Below, one piece after another: positions 16,778-25,685 of a stretch of 64,000 bases of DNA. The translations under genes and the position numbers were made by a program. The notes below the pieces were generated by a model. It ran no database searches, was not told the DNA's origin, and saw only the letters and a program-made list of their open reading frames with translations. Source of the DNA: Rhodococcus yunnanensis NBRC 103083 (GTDB lineage Bacteria > Actinomycetota > Actinomycetes > Mycobacteriales > Mycobacteriaceae); the NCBI RefSeq assembly GCF_001895005.1, contig NZ_BCXH01000004.1, positions 124,001 to 188,000 on the forward strand, read 5' to 3'. Within the stretch, counting starts at the first letter, position 1. The number at the start of each line of letters is the position of its first letter.

Positions 16778-17731
16778 ATGCGCGCTGCAGTCCTACACGC
16801 TTACGGTGAGAGTCCGGTCGTCGAAGAGGTCGACACACCGATTCGGGCGGAGGGTGAGACGCTCGTCAAGATCGAAGCAGCAGCTCTCGGTCATCTCGAT
16901 ATGACCGTCGCCAGTGGAACGTTCGGTGTCAAGCCCACGCTGCCGCATATCGGTGGAACGGACGGGGCCGCCATCGTGGTGGAGTCGGACACGTTCGAGA
17001 TCGGGTCGAAGGTGCTCGTGCGTGGACGTGGAATCGGCCTGTTCAAGAACGGGTGCTGGGCGGAATACGTCGTGGTCAAGGATTCGGCGCTCCGATCCTT
17101 CGACGTAGGACTCGATCCAGCGATCGCCGCGACCTTCTTCCTGCCGAGCACCACCGGCTACGTTGCGGTCAACGACGTCGCTCAGGTGCAAGCCGGCGAG
17201 CGTGTGATCATCGCTGGTGCATCGGGAGCCGTCGGTGCGATGGCTGCGCAACTCGCGTTGCTTGCAGGTGCATCCGAGGTGATCGGTGTGGTTCCTCGCG
17301 AGGATCAGGTGGCGTTGGTGCCCAAGGGAGTCCGTACCGTCGTGGGGCGCGGAGAAGCGCTCGCCGAATTGTTGGGGACCGAACCCATCGCCGATGTGCT
17401 GATCGACACCCTCGGCGGCGATATTCTTCCGCATCTACTGAAGGTGATCGTGCCAGGAGGTCGTGCAGCGCTCGTGGGCTACACATTGGGGACGGAACTG
17501 CTTGTCGATCTACCGAATTGGCTGCTCAGTGACGTCCGGCTGCTGCCGGTGAACATGATGCGTCAAGGAGATCGGCAGGCTGAACTTGCCCCGAAACTGA
17601 TCGAGCTGCTCGTCTCGGGTGAGCTGGTACTGACGGTGCAGCGCTTTGCACTCGACGACATCGCCGACGCGCTGACATCGATGCGCGAGGGTAAAGTCAG
17701 TGGTCGTGCAGTCGTCATCCCCAGTTCCTAG
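16778..17731 (+). CDS. quinone oxidoreductase-like medium-chain reductase
   Basis: This 317-residue zinc-free MDR protein has the NADPH-binding segment GASGAVGAMAAQLA near residue 146. It lacks the structural-zinc Cys cluster of true alcohol dehydrogenases. Family members reduce quinones or the C=C bond of enones with NADPH. Start at ATG 16778, preceded by GAGGAG at 6-9 bases. It follows the CaiB fusion gene by 48 bp and overlaps the AMP-ligase gene by 32 bp, so the three are probably co-transcribed. Confidence 0.82.
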   Translation: MRAAVLHAYGESPVVEEVDTPIRAEGETLVKIEAAALGHLDMTVASGTFGVKPTLPHIGGTDGAAIVVESDTFEIGSKVLVRGRGIGLFKNGCWAEYVVVKDSALRSFDVGLDPAIAATFFLPSTTGYVAVNDVAQVQAGERVIIAGASGAVGAMAAQLALLAGASEVIGVVPREDQVALVPKGVRTVVGRGEALAELLGTEPIADVLIDTLGGDILPHLLKVIVPGGRAALVGYTLGTELLVDLPNWLLSDVRLLPVNMMRQGDRQAELAPKLIELLVSGELVLTVQRFALDDIADALTSMREGKVSGRAVVIPSS

Positions 17732-19253
17732 CCTTCCTTCCTCGGTGACAATCCCCGCGCTGCTGCGTTCTCGAGCTGCAGAGTGCGGGGACTCAGCGGC
17801 GATGATCGTGTCGGGTGTGTCGTACTCCTACACCGAGTTGGCGGAGCGAGCAGCGACGATGGGCGGTGCCCTGCACGCGAGTGGGGTGCGGCAGGGTGAT
17901 CGGCTGGCGGCGATGATGGGCAACCGGGTTGAACTGGTGGACGTGCTTCTCGGTTGCGCATGGATCGGCGCCGTCGCAGTGCCGTTGAACCCAGAGCTGC
18001 GTGGGGACAGTCTGACGCACGTTCTCGGGGATTCCGTTGTGCGACATATGATTGCGGAGGGCGCGCACGCCGAGCGCGTGCGGGAGTTGGGCTACCGCGA
18101 TCGGCTGTGGGTCCTCGGCAACGACGACGCGCCGCGACCCGGCATCTGCGACGCGATTGCTCCGGCGGACATCGATCCCCTCGATACGGCGATGGTGTTG
18201 TTCACCTCCGGCACGACCGGACCACCCAAGGGCGTGCGATGCCCGCATGCGCAGAACCTGTTCTGGGGGGAGAGCGTCGGCCGAGCGCTGGAGCTGGCAC
18301 CGGGCGATGTGTTGTTCAATTGTCTGCCGTTGTTCCACACCAACGCGATCAACACACTGTTCCAGGCATTCGTCGCAGGCGCCACGGCGTCGGTGGGCAC
18401 ACGATTCTCGGTCCGCAGGCACTGGCACGATGCAGCCGAGACCGGTGCGACCGTCATGTACCTGCTCGGGGCGATGGTCGCGATGCTCGATGCGGCGCCC
18501 GTGTCGGACTCGGATCGCGCGCACTCGGTGCGGCGAGCGTTGTCGCCGGCAACCCCGGCGCATCTGCACTCGTCGTTCGGCACGAGGTTCGGGGTTACGC
18601 TGATCGACGGGTTCGGTAGTACCGAAACGAATTTCGTCGTCGGCAATTCGCTGTCGGAACTGCGACCGGGCTATCTCGGGAAAGTTCGCCCCGGGTACGA
18701 CGCTCGAGTCGTCGACGGCGACACCCCGGTGCCGGATGGTTCGGCGGGAGAACTGGAGGTGCGTTCGTGTCGCGAGGGCGCCTTCGCGACAGGCTATCTC
18801 GGAGAAGCGGAGCCGGATCCTCGGTCCTGGAGGCGAACCGGTGATCGGGTGATCCGTGAATCCGACGGTTGGTTTCGGTTCGTCGACCGGATCAAGGAGG
18901 TCATTCGGCGCAGAGGCGAGAACATTTCCTCGGCCGAGGTGGAGGGCGTGTTGAGCTGCCACCCCGACGTCATCCAGGTTGCGGTGTATCCGGTGCCATC
19001 GGATCTGGCGGAGGACGAGGTGATGGCCGCGGTTGTCCTGCGACCGGGATCCGAACTCGACCCGGCAGACCTGCTTCGGTTCGGAGAGCCTCAGTTGCCG
19101 TATTTCGCGCTACCTCGCTATGTCGACGTCGTCGACGTGCTTCCGCTGACAGAAACCGGGAAGGTTCGCAAGACTGAGCTGACCGCCACCGGTGTGGGCG
19201 CCGATACGTGGGATGCAGTTCTGGTCGGCTATCTCCCGACACGCACTACGTAG
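17700..19253 (+). CDS. AMP-dependent acid-CoA ligase
   Basis: This protein, about 517 residues, activates a carboxylic acid with ATP and CoA. It shows the adenylate-forming landmarks: P-loop TSGTTGPPKG near residue 166, FGSTETNF near 304, the TGDRVIRE hinge-Asp region, RIKEVIRRRGENIS, and the C-terminal catalytic Lys in ETGKVRKTE. GTG 17700 is taken as the start because GAGG lies about 8 bases ahead; GTG 17706 fits nearly as well. It is closest in feel to crotonobetaine/carnitine or acyl-CoA ligases (CaiC-like), matching the CaiB-type gene nearby. It runs convergent to the IclR gene with 15 bp between. Confidence 0.85.
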   Translation: MVVQSSSPVPSLPSSVTIPALLRSRAAECGDSAAMIVSGVSYSYTELAERAATMGGALHASGVRQGDRLAAMMGNRVELVDVLLGCAWIGAVAVPLNPELRGDSLTHVLGDSVVRHMIAEGAHAERVRELGYRDRLWVLGNDDAPRPGICDAIAPADIDPLDTAMVLFTSGTTGPPKGVRCPHAQNLFWGESVGRALELAPGDVLFNCLPLFHTNAINTLFQAFVAGATASVGTRFSVRRHWHDAAETGATVMYLLGAMVAMLDAAPVSDSDRAHSVRRALSPATPAHLHSSFGTRFGVTLIDGFGSTETNFVVGNSLSELRPGYLGKVRPGYDARVVDGDTPVPDGSAGELEVRSCREGAFATGYLGEAEPDPRSWRRTGDRVIRESDGWFRFVDRIKEVIRRRGENISSAEVEGVLSCHPDVIQVAVYPVPSDLAEDEVMAAVVLRPGSELDPADLLRFGEPQLPYFALPRYVDVVDVLPLTETGKVRKTELTATGVGADTWDAVLVGYLPTRTT

Positions 19254-19268
19254 ATGTCGGCATCGTGA

Positions 19269-20201
19269 TCAGTTGCCGCATCCGTTGAACGAACACACGG
19301 TGGGGTGACAGGTATCTTCGCGGCCTGCACCGGCTGATTGCAGGCACTTCATTGCTTGAAGTGTGCGTGATATGCCGATCCCCGCGGTTCGGAGAGCGCC
19401 GGTCACGCGGCTGACGTTCATCCGCGAGGTCGGTGCAGTGACCGACAATGCGCCCGCCAGCACAGCGTTGCCGCTGAACACCGGAACGGCAACACTCATG
19501 TATCCGAGACGTGTCTCCTCCACCTCGACGGCCAACTGGTCCTTGCGCATGCGTTCGAGTTGGCTGCCGAGTACCGACACCGACATCGTCGTGCGCGAGG
19601 TCAGGGCCGTGAAGCCCTGGGCCACAACCTCTTCGAAGACCTCCCGCGGCGAGAATGCCATGATGATCTTGCCGGTTGCGGTGCAGTACAGGGGGAGTCG
19701 ACCCGCTACCCTCGAGTTCTCGTTGAGTCCGCGGTGTCCCACGATCTTCTCGATGTAGAGGACATCGAGCCCTTCTCGAACAGCGAAGTGAACGGTCTCC
19801 TGGGTGGCGAGGAGTAGGTCTTCCATATAGGGGAGTGCCGCGTCGCGCAGTATTCGTTGGCGCGGCACCATCTGACCCAGCTCGAAGAGACGGAGCCCGA
19901 GTCGATACTTGGTCCCCGCGCGTTCGAGCAAACCCCACTCGACGAGTTCGCCTGCCAGTCGATGCACGCTTGCCTTGGCCACTCCGCTACGACGAGTCAG
20001 CTCGGTCAACGACAGGTCGGTGTTCTTGCTGTCGAAAGTATCGAGTATGAGGCGAGCCTTGCCCAACACGGACGTCATGTCCGATACGGCCGCCGTCGGA
20101 CGGGGCACCGTCTCGAGCCGAAGCGACCTGGCGGAGTCGATCGGTATCGACCCAGGCCGTGTTGTTTCGGGCTGTGTCACTTCAGGAACTGCGGAAGACA
20201 T
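19269..20201 (-). CDS. IclR-family transcriptional regulator
   Basis: The 310-residue regulator has an N-terminal extension of about 40 residues, a winged helix (VLGKARLILDTFD... ELTRRSGVAKASVHRL, residues about 45-95) and the C-terminal effector domain (YIEKIVGHRG, YCTATGKIIMAF). IclR proteins commonly govern aromatic and amide catabolism and sense a pathway compound. Start at ATG 20201 with AGAGGTGAGCG ahead. A palindrome at 20287-20303 in its own promoter recurs before most block A units, so it is the best candidate for the regulator of 1.8-34 kb. The C-terminal tail is unusually Cys-rich (four Cys in the last about 30 residues). Confidence 0.88.
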   Translation of the reverse strand: MSSAVPEVTQPETTRPGSIPIDSARSLRLETVPRPTAAVSDMTSVLGKARLILDTFDSKNTDLSLTELTRRSGVAKASVHRLAGELVEWGLLERAGTKYRLGLRLFELGQMVPRQRILRDAALPYMEDLLLATQETVHFAVREGLDVLYIEKIVGHRGLNENSRVAGRLPLYCTATGKIIMAFSPREVFEEVVAQGFTALTSRTTMSVSVLGSQLERMRKDQLAVEVEETRLGYMSVAVPVFSGNAVLAGALSVTAPTSRMNVSRVTGALRTAGIGISRTLQAMKCLQSAGAGREDTCHPTVCSFNGCGN

Positions 20202-20286
20202 CGCTCACCTCTGTCGTCGAAATGCGGATCCTTCTGCCCCCTACCCCTTACGTTAAGCCCTTGTTCACCCGTTGCATCGCTGAACC

Positions 20287-20303
20287 GGTCCGCTCAGTGG
20301 ACT
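20287..20303. promoter_or_regulatory. candidate IclR operator in the regulator's own promoter
   Basis: GGTCCGCTCAGTGGACT lies 86 bp upstream of the IclR start, between it and the ferredoxin gene. Half-sites GGTCC and GGAC(T/C) are inverted. Position in the regulator's own promoter suggests autoregulation and links the motif family to this protein. Confidence 0.65.
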
Positions 20304-20328
20304 CGTTTCGAGTTGTTAACAATCGGAC

Positions 20329-20658
20329 TCATTGGGGTGCGAACTCGGACACCACGTGAGTGTCGACTCCGATAGCCCCGATCTTGGCTGCACCGCCGGG
20401 GTTACCCACCGGTTCGGTACGTGTCGGCAGGATGTCGAGAAAGAATCGCTTGTTGTCCTCGCGGAACTCGGGGTCCGCTTTGCGATCGACGGTGATCGCT
20501 TCGACAGGACAGGCAAGCTCGCACGCGCCGCAGTCGATGCACTCCGCTGGATTGATGTAGAGCTTGCGGTCTCCTTCGTAGATGCAGTCGACCGGGCACT
20601 CCTCCATGCACGAGCGGTCTGTGTAGTCGATGCAGGCTTCTCCGATGACGAATGCCAT
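20329..20658 (-). CDS. fdxA: 7Fe ferredoxin (FdxA-like)
   Basis: This 109-residue electron carrier has the two-cluster arrangement of actinobacterial 7Fe ferredoxins: CIDYTDRSCMEECPVDC for the [3Fe-4S] side and CIDCGACELACPV for the [4Fe-4S] side. It starts 4 bases after the stop of the ferredoxin reductase gene, so the pair is one operon. The most likely partner in this window is the Rieske oxygenase at 28121-29404, which needs external electron carriers and has none beside it. Confidence 0.9.
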   Translation of the reverse strand: MAFVIGEACIDYTDRSCMEECPVDCIYEGDRKLYINPAECIDCGACELACPVEAITVDRKADPEFREDNKRFFLDILPTRTEPVGNPGGAAKIGAIGVDTHVVSEFAPQ

Positions 20659-20661
20659 GAC

Positions 20662-21651
20662 TCATACTTCCTGTTCGGTGGAATGCCCAGGGAAGATCTC
20701 CGCTTCCGGGTCCAGTACTGCGGCGGCGTTGTTTACTGCGGTGGCTGCTTCGCCGAACCCGACGGCGATGAGGCGAACTTTGCCCGGGTAGTCGGTGATG
20801 TCACCGGCTGCGTACACGCGCCGGACGTTGGTCTCCATGCGGGTGTTCACCGCGATGTGGCGGTTGTCGATTGCGATTCCCCAGTCGCCGAGTGGCCCGA
20901 GATCGGCAGTGAATCCGAGGGATGCGATCACGGACTGGGTAGGTAGGGTTCGGGCCACACCGCTCTTGTCGGTGATCTCGACCTCGGTGATCCACCCGTT
21001 GCCGCGGACGGCGGACACGTCGGAGTTGACCAGGACCTGGACAGAACTGTCGAACACTCGGTCCACCGACGACTTGTGGGCGCGGAACTTGTCGCGTCGG
21101 TGCACCAGCGTGACCGATCGCGCTATCGGTTCGAGGTGTAGTGCCCAGTCGAATGCACTGTCTCCGCCGCCGACGATGACGACTTCGCGGTCGGTGTGTG
21201 CGGAGAGGTCCGGAACGAAGTAGCTCAGCCCGCGGCCGAGGAAGTCGATTCCCTTGGTCAACGGGCGGGGGGTGAATGCTCCGATACCTCCGGTGATGAC
21301 CACCGCGCCGGCAGAAATCCTGTGGCCCTTGTCCGTTCCGACGGTCACAGTTGCATCGGCATTGTGGTCGAGTGTCGATGCTCTCGCGCCGAGGATGTAG
21401 TTCGGATGGTAAGGGGCGGCTTGTGTCAGAAGTCCATCGACGAGGTCACGTCCCTTGACGGAGGGGAATCCGGCGATGTCCAGGATCGCCTTCTCCGGGT
21501 ACATCGCACTGACCTGCCCGCCGGGCTCGTCCAATGCGTCGACGATGGCGACACTCAGGCCTCGGAAGCCCGCGTAGTAGGCGGCGTACAGCCCGGCCGG
21601 TCCGGCGCCGATGATAACTATGTCGACCGACAGGTCCAGCGAAGAAGTCAT
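20662..21651 (-). CDS. ferredoxin-NADP+ reductase, thioredoxin-reductase-like type
   Basis: This 329-residue flavoprotein has an N-terminal FAD fold (IIGAGPAGLYAAYYAGFRG), a central NADP fold (VVIVGGGDSAFDWALHL) and a C-terminal FAD segment ending in AAGDITDYPGKVRLI. The redox-active CxxC of thioredoxin reductase is absent, which marks the FNR type found in Bacillus and actinobacteria. It passes electrons from NADPH to ferredoxin. The ferredoxin gene follows immediately. The operator at 21694-21710 lies 43 bp upstream of the start, so the electron-transfer pair should be induced with the rest of block A. Confidence 0.88.
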   Translation of the reverse strand: MTSSLDLSVDIVIIGAGPAGLYAAYYAGFRGLSVAIVDALDEPGGQVSAMYPEKAILDIAGFPSVKGRDLVDGLLTQAAPYHPNYILGARASTLDHNADATVTVGTDKGHRISAGAVVITGGIGAFTPRPLTKGIDFLGRGLSYFVPDLSAHTDREVVIVGGGDSAFDWALHLEPIARSVTLVHRRDKFRAHKSSVDRVFDSSVQVLVNSDVSAVRGNGWITEVEITDKSGVARTLPTQSVIASLGFTADLGPLGDWGIAIDNRHIAVNTRMETNVRRVYAAGDITDYPGKVRLIAVGFGEAATAVNNAAAVLDPEAEIFPGHSTEQEV

Positions 21652-21693
21652 ACCTGAACGTTAAACACAGTGCGGCGCAGGGCATATGAAATC

Positions 21694-21710
21694 GGTCCGG
21701 TCAGTGGACT
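21694..21710. promoter_or_regulatory. candidate IclR operator before the reductase-ferredoxin operon
   Basis: GGTCCGGTCAGTGGACT differs from the site in the IclR promoter at one base only. It lies 43 bp upstream of the reductase start, within the 195-bp gap that also holds the hairpin at 21737-21772. Confidence 0.65.
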
Positions 21711-21736
21711 GAATCTGCCCTGCTTCGGCGATGACA

Positions 21737-21772
21737 AACGGGCCCGTACGACATGCGTCGTACGGGCCCGTT
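21737..21772. terminator. hairpin terminator after the SsuC-like gene
   Basis: A perfect 16-bp stem (AACGGGCCCGTACGAC and its complement) closes an ATGC loop. It begins 74 bp past the stop of the permease gene, and the minus-strand RNA continues with a short TTTG. It separates the importer operon from the reductase operon. Confidence 0.7.
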
Positions 21773-21845
21773 CCGGATCGACGGCGCCGATCACCTCGGG
21801 CCGGCCTTCGTGCCATTCAGGCGATCGTGCCTGCTCTGTCGGCGA

Positions 21846-22679
21846 TCACTTCACGCCGTATCGGCCGAGGAATCTCGTGGACAGGATCCGCAGGATGCGA
21901 TCGAACAGGAAGCCCATGATGCCGAGGGTGATGATGCCGACGAACGTCCAGTCGATACGGCCGTAGTTGCGAGCCTGCCAGATCATCGATCCGATTCCGG
22001 CGTCGGCCGCGACGATCTCCGCCGATACGATCGTCAGAAAGCTGTTGCCCATTGCCAACCGAGCGCCGGTGACGATTCCAGGCACGGTGGACGGCAGGAC
22101 CACTGTCTTCATGATCTGAAGTCTGCTCGCTCCCAGATTTGCTGCTGCTTGGAGCTTGTTCTCGTTGGTCGCCACGGTGGCTGCGATAGTGCTCACGGTC
22201 ACGATGAACACCGAGGTGTAGAAGATGAGAACGACCTTCGACGTCTCGCCGATTCCGAACCAGACCACGGCCAACGTGACGAACGCGATGGGCGGGATGA
22301 ATCGGAAGAATTCAATGTACGGATCGAGCAGTTGACGCACGAAGTTGATGCGCCCCATGAGGATTCCCACGGGTGCTCCGACGACGACGCCGAGCGCCCA
22401 GCCGATCAGAATGCGCTGTGCGGAGGCCTGGATCGATGTCCACAGAACCCCGCTGTCGGCAAGCTCCCGCGCGGCCGAGACGACCTGTGTCGGCGACGCC
22501 ATGGTGGTGGGCCCGTACCACCAGGCGAGGAAGGACCAGATGGCGAATCCGATGGCTGCGGAGGTGGCGAACAATGCGCCGGTGCGCATCGCCGATTTAC
22601 CGGCGTCGAATGCCCTCCCGCTTCGTCCGTTCTTCGTCGCTGACGAAGGTGCAGTTCTGCCTGCGATGACGGCGGTCAT
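21846..22679 (-). CDS. ABC importer permease, nitrate/sulfonate/taurine type (SsuC-like)
   Basis: This 277-residue permease has six membrane segments. The EAA loop reads AAANLGASRLQIMKTVVLPSTVPG, as in SsuC/TauC, and RFIPPIAFVTLAVVWFG is typical of the family. It overlaps the ATPase gene by ATGA. The solute is not fixed by sequence; the IclR-type operator before the operon and aromatic genes on both sides favour an aromatic acid over sulfonate, as family members importing phthalate and other aromatics are known. Confidence 0.88.
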   Translation of the reverse strand: MTAVIAGRTAPSSATKNGRSGRAFDAGKSAMRTGALFATSAAIGFAIWSFLAWWYGPTTMASPTQVVSAARELADSGVLWTSIQASAQRILIGWALGVVVGAPVGILMGRINFVRQLLDPYIEFFRFIPPIAFVTLAVVWFGIGETSKVVLIFYTSVFIVTVSTIAATVATNENKLQAAANLGASRLQIMKTVVLPSTVPGIVTGARLAMGNSFLTIVSAEIVAADAGIGSMIWQARNYGRIDWTFVGIITLGIMGFLFDRILRILSTRFLGRYGVK

Positions 22680-23482
22680 AGCTGGTCCTCCTCGATTCCT
22701 TGGTTGCGCAGCGATGCAACCACTTCCGCACGAATATCGTCCCTCAGCCGTTCGTAGAGGTCGATGACGGCGGGATGGTTGCGGTCTCGCGGTCGAGGAG
22801 CGTCGACCTGATAGACACTCTTGATTCGCGCGCTCGGCCCGGCAGTCATGACGATGACGCGGTCGGCCAGTGTGATGGCCTCGTCGATGTCGTGGGTGAC
22901 GAACACGACCGTGCACCCTGTTCGCCGCCAGATTCCGTCCAGCTCTATCTGCAGGACCTGCCTGGTCTGTGCGTCCAATGCTCCGAACGGCTCGTCCATG
23001 AGTACGAGGCGCGGTTGATTGGCCAGCACACGGGCGATCTGTACGCGCTGTTTCATGCCGCCCGACAGCTGGGTCGGAAACTTCTCTCCCGCATGTCGCA
23101 ATCCGACCATCGCCAGATACTCGGCCGCGAGGGCAGCCTGTTCGGATTTGCTCGCGCCGTGCATCCTCGGACCGTAGGCGACGTTCTGGCTGACCGTCAT
23201 CCACTCGAACAGTGCTTCGGAGCTCTGGAAGACCATGCCCGCGTGAGTGTTGTTGCCCTTCACCGGCGCACCGTCGCAGGTGATGTCTCCTGAGGCCACG
23301 TCGGTGAAGCCGGCAAGGGCCGACAGCAACGTCGACTTTCCGCAGCCGCTCGGACCGAGCAGGCACACGAACTCGCCCGGGCGGATGTCGAGATCGATCC
23401 CGGATACCACCTCCAGTTCGCCGAATCGTATGGCGACGTCGCGCGTCTCGATCGGAACACCGTCTATCGTGTCAACACTCAT
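22676..23482 (-). CDS. ABC importer ATPase, nitrate/sulfonate/taurine type (SsuB-like)
   Basis: This 268-residue ATPase has Walker A GPSGCGKST, Q-loop VFQSSEALFEWMTV, signature LSGGMKQRV, Walker B LVLMDEPFGALD and switch His in VFVTHDIDEA. It energises the adjacent permease. Start at ATG 23482, sharing one base with the preceding stop (TGATG); ATGA overlap with the permease gene. Confidence 0.9.
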   Translation of the reverse strand: MSVDTIDGVPIETRDVAIRFGELEVVSGIDLDIRPGEFVCLLGPSGCGKSTLLSALAGFTDVASGDITCDGAPVKGNNTHAGMVFQSSEALFEWMTVSQNVAYGPRMHGASKSEQAALAAEYLAMVGLRHAGEKFPTQLSGGMKQRVQIARVLANQPRLVLMDEPFGALDAQTRQVLQIELDGIWRRTGCTVVFVTHDIDEAITLADRVIVMTAGPSARIKSVYQVDAPRPRDRNHPAVIDLYERLRDDIRAEVVASLRNQGIEEDQL

Positions 23483-24462
23483 CAGGATCCTTCCGTCGAC
23501 CAACCGACGAGAATCGTTGCGTTCAAATCGGGTTGGGTGTTCATTGCGCCGATCTCGGTGTAGAAATCGACGATGGATTGAGCGTCGGCGACGCTGGCTG
23601 CGGTCAGATCTTCTACAGCGAAGTCGATCTGATCGATGGCCGTCAAGGTTTGTTCCTCGTCGGAGTTCACCGCTGTCATGGTTGCCTGTGCGGCGGCATC
23701 GGGATCGGCCTGGACGTTCTCGGCGGCCTGCTCCAGAACGTCGTGTACCTTGCGCGCGGTGTCCTCGTTGCCGTCGAGCCAGGACTGCGTGGTGAGGGCC
23801 CAGTGGTGGTACAGCCAGTCGAAGTCGCCCGTGGTGGCCACGACCCTGCCGGTGCCCTGGTCGATGGCCGCTGCCGGCCACGGCTCCCAGAGCACGTAGC
23901 CGTCTATGTCCCCGCGGCTGAGCAGCGCGGGCATGTCGGTCGGGGTAGCAGTGATCATCTCGACGGAATCGGGGGAGACCCCGTTCGCTTCGAGGTATTT
24001 GACGGTGGAGATCTGGCTCAGGCCTGCCACGACGCCCATCTTCCTGACGGCCTTCGCGTCGTCGACGCCGTTGCGCAGGACCACCTTGATGTATTCACCT
24101 GACGACTCGTAGGTGTACATCGCCCGCAGTGAAGGGTTCTGCTGCAGTTGGGCGATGGTCGTGGTGTCCGAGCTGCCTGCCATCTGCACCTGACCGGTGG
24201 AGAGTGCGTCGACGGCCTCACCGCCACGGCCGAACTGCACCAGCTCGACGTCGAGTCCGGCGTCCTCGAAGAGTCCCTGCTTGTCCGCCAGGAAGAATGG
24301 TGCGTAGGAAGCGTCGACGCCGACGGCGATACGGATGCTTCCGGACGAACTTTCTGCCGCTGCCGTTTCGGTCGCCGGACGGCTGCATGCGCCGGCGAAC
24401 AGCGTTGTGATCGCTGCCATTGCGACAAGACTCGTCCTGCCGACTGTCGATAGTGGGGGCAT
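23482..24462 (-). CDS. ABC importer substrate-binding lipoprotein (SsuA/ThiY-like)
   Basis: This protein of about 326 residues is the periplasmic-side receptor of the importer. It has a lipobox FAGAC (Cys about 26) and the NMT1/SsuA-type opening IAVGVDASYAPFFLADKQGLFEDAGLDVE. A very similar protein without transporter genes lies at 30451-31422. ATG 24462 is preferred to the GTG 9 bases upstream because AGGAAG then stands about 10 bases ahead. The operator at 24557-24573 lies 95 bp before the start. Confidence 0.87.
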   Translation of the reverse strand: MPPLSTVGRTSLVAMAAITTLFAGACSRPATETAAAESSSGSIRIAVGVDASYAPFFLADKQGLFEDAGLDVELVQFGRGGEAVDALSTGQVQMAGSSDTTTIAQLQQNPSLRAMYTYESSGEYIKVVLRNGVDDAKAVRKMGVVAGLSQISTVKYLEANGVSPDSVEMITATPTDMPALLSRGDIDGYVLWEPWPAAAIDQGTGRVVATTGDFDWLYHHWALTTQSWLDGNEDTARKVHDVLEQAAENVQADPDAAAQATMTAVNSDEEQTLTAIDQIDFAVEDLTAASVADAQSIVDFYTEIGAMNTQPDLNATILVGWSTEGS

Positions 24463-24556
24463 GGGGCGCACGCTTCCTGTTCGTAGGTTCTTGGCCGCAA
24501 ACGCGGTGGCTGTAGCCGAAAAGCTAGTTGCGCTCCGAGCTGGCGCCCACCAACTC

Positions 24557-24573
24557 GGTCCACCGTATGGACC
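24557..24573. promoter_or_regulatory. candidate IclR operator before the SsuABC-like operon
   Basis: GGTCCACCGTATGGACC has perfect 6-bp inverted arms (GGTCCA/TGGACC). Its centre departs from the block A consensus, so it is the weakest match of the set, but spacing and arms fit. It is 95 bp upstream of the binding-protein gene. Confidence 0.5.
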
Positions 24574-24760
24574 CGCCCAACGAACTTACGCCACAGCAAC
24601 TTACGTAGGTCAATTCGGCATCCGTCGGAAATATCGTTGAAACATCGAGACCGAAAACGCAACATTGCGGCGTGTCGGCGATTACACTTCGACGGCGTTC
24701 CGACACCTGATGTCGTGGGATCAAGATCGTTTTCGCGCATGGGTTTTCGCTTGCCGCTGA

Positions 24761-24810
24761 ACCCAGTGTGGCCGGCGACACCACAATCGGTGTCGCCGGC
24801 CACACTGGGT
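24761..24810. terminator. very strong perfect hairpin after the ring-cleavage operon
   Basis: A perfect 22-bp stem (24761-24782 pairing with 24789-24810, arms beginning ACCCAGTGTGG) closes the 6-base loop ACAATC. It starts 14 bp past the stop of the minus-strand hydrolase gene, so it is placed to terminate the oxygenase/ring-cleavage operon. There is no U-tract on either side. The rest of the 363-bp gap 24463-24824 holds the operator at 24557 and nothing else I can name. Confidence 0.7.
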
Positions 24811-24824
24811 ACGAACGCGAAGTC

Positions 24825-25685
24825 TCAGGAGTTAGCTGCAACCTTCTGCAGAAACTCGAGGCTCAGAGGGTTGTAGCGAGCGAACTGCTCGTGCTGCGGC
24901 CAGTGGCCGCATCCCTCGAACAGTTCGAGGCGGGCTCCGGGGATGTCGGCTGCCATCTTGCGGGCCTCGGGCACGTCGCCGAACGGGTTCTGCTGGCCCC
25001 ACACCACGAGAGTCGGGACCGTGATCTTCGCAAGCCGGTCGGGGCGGAGGAGGTTTCGCTGGCGGGTCTCCATCTCCTGAAGGGAGAGGAGATTGTCGAT
25101 GTTGGCCACGAAGTCGGGCTGGTGGTAGATACGGTGGCGCACCTGGACCAGCTCCTCGGTTGCATTGGCGGGGTCGTGCATGAGCAGGTGCATACGGGAC
25201 CGGGTCAGCTCGATGTCGTCGGTCGTCACCGCACGCCTGGTCGAAGTCTTGATCCGTTCCATGACCTCGGGATTCGCGACGGTACCGCCTGCGGCCAGCA
25301 ACTGCAGGCTCAGGACTCGTTCCGGAAGTTCGGTCGCGAGGTACGCCGCGACCCAACCGCCGAGCGACTCTCCGACCAGGTGCGCCTTCGAGAGTCCGAC
25401 GGCATCCATGTATGCGACGAGATGATCGACGTAGCGCGGGATTTCGTACGGGTAGTCGGGCTTGCCGGTGTATCCGTGTCCGAGCATGTCGATGGCATGG
25501 CACTCGTAGTACGGGGCGTGTGCCGCGAGGTTGCGAGCGAATGCTTCGAGGTGTCCGCTGGTGCCGTGCAGGAAGATCACGGCTTCGTCACCCGCACCGG
25601 TCTGCAGTGAACGAGTCGCGATTCCACCGGCATCGACGGTCTTCACCGTGAAGTCCAGTCCTGCCAGTTCGGTCCATATGCTCAT
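24825..25685 (-). CDS. meta-cleavage product hydrolase-like alpha/beta hydrolase (MhpC-like)
   Basis: This 286-residue hydrolase has the oxyanion stretch FLHGTSGH (about residue 41), nucleophile elbow GESLGG, an acid loop near GQQNPFGD and catalytic His in GCGHWPQHEQ, so the triad looks complete. Enzymes of this branch split the C-C bond of ring-cleavage products. It overlaps the LigB-type dioxygenase gene by ATGA, which fits: oxygenase, dioxygenase, hydrolase in order on one mRNA. It is the last gene before the hairpin at 24761-24810. Confidence 0.85.
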   Translation of the reverse strand: MSIWTELAGLDFTVKTVDAGGIATRSLQTGAGDEAVIFLHGTSGHLEAFARNLAAHAPYYECHAIDMLGHGYTGKPDYPYEIPRYVDHLVAYMDAVGLSKAHLVGESLGGWVAAYLATELPERVLSLQLLAAGGTVANPEVMERIKTSTRRAVTTDDIELTRSRMHLLMHDPANATEELVQVRHRIYHQPDFVANIDNLLSLQEMETRQRNLLRPDRLAKITVPTLVVWGQQNPFGDVPEARKMAADIPGARLELFEGCGHWPQHEQFARYNPLSLEFLQKVAANS

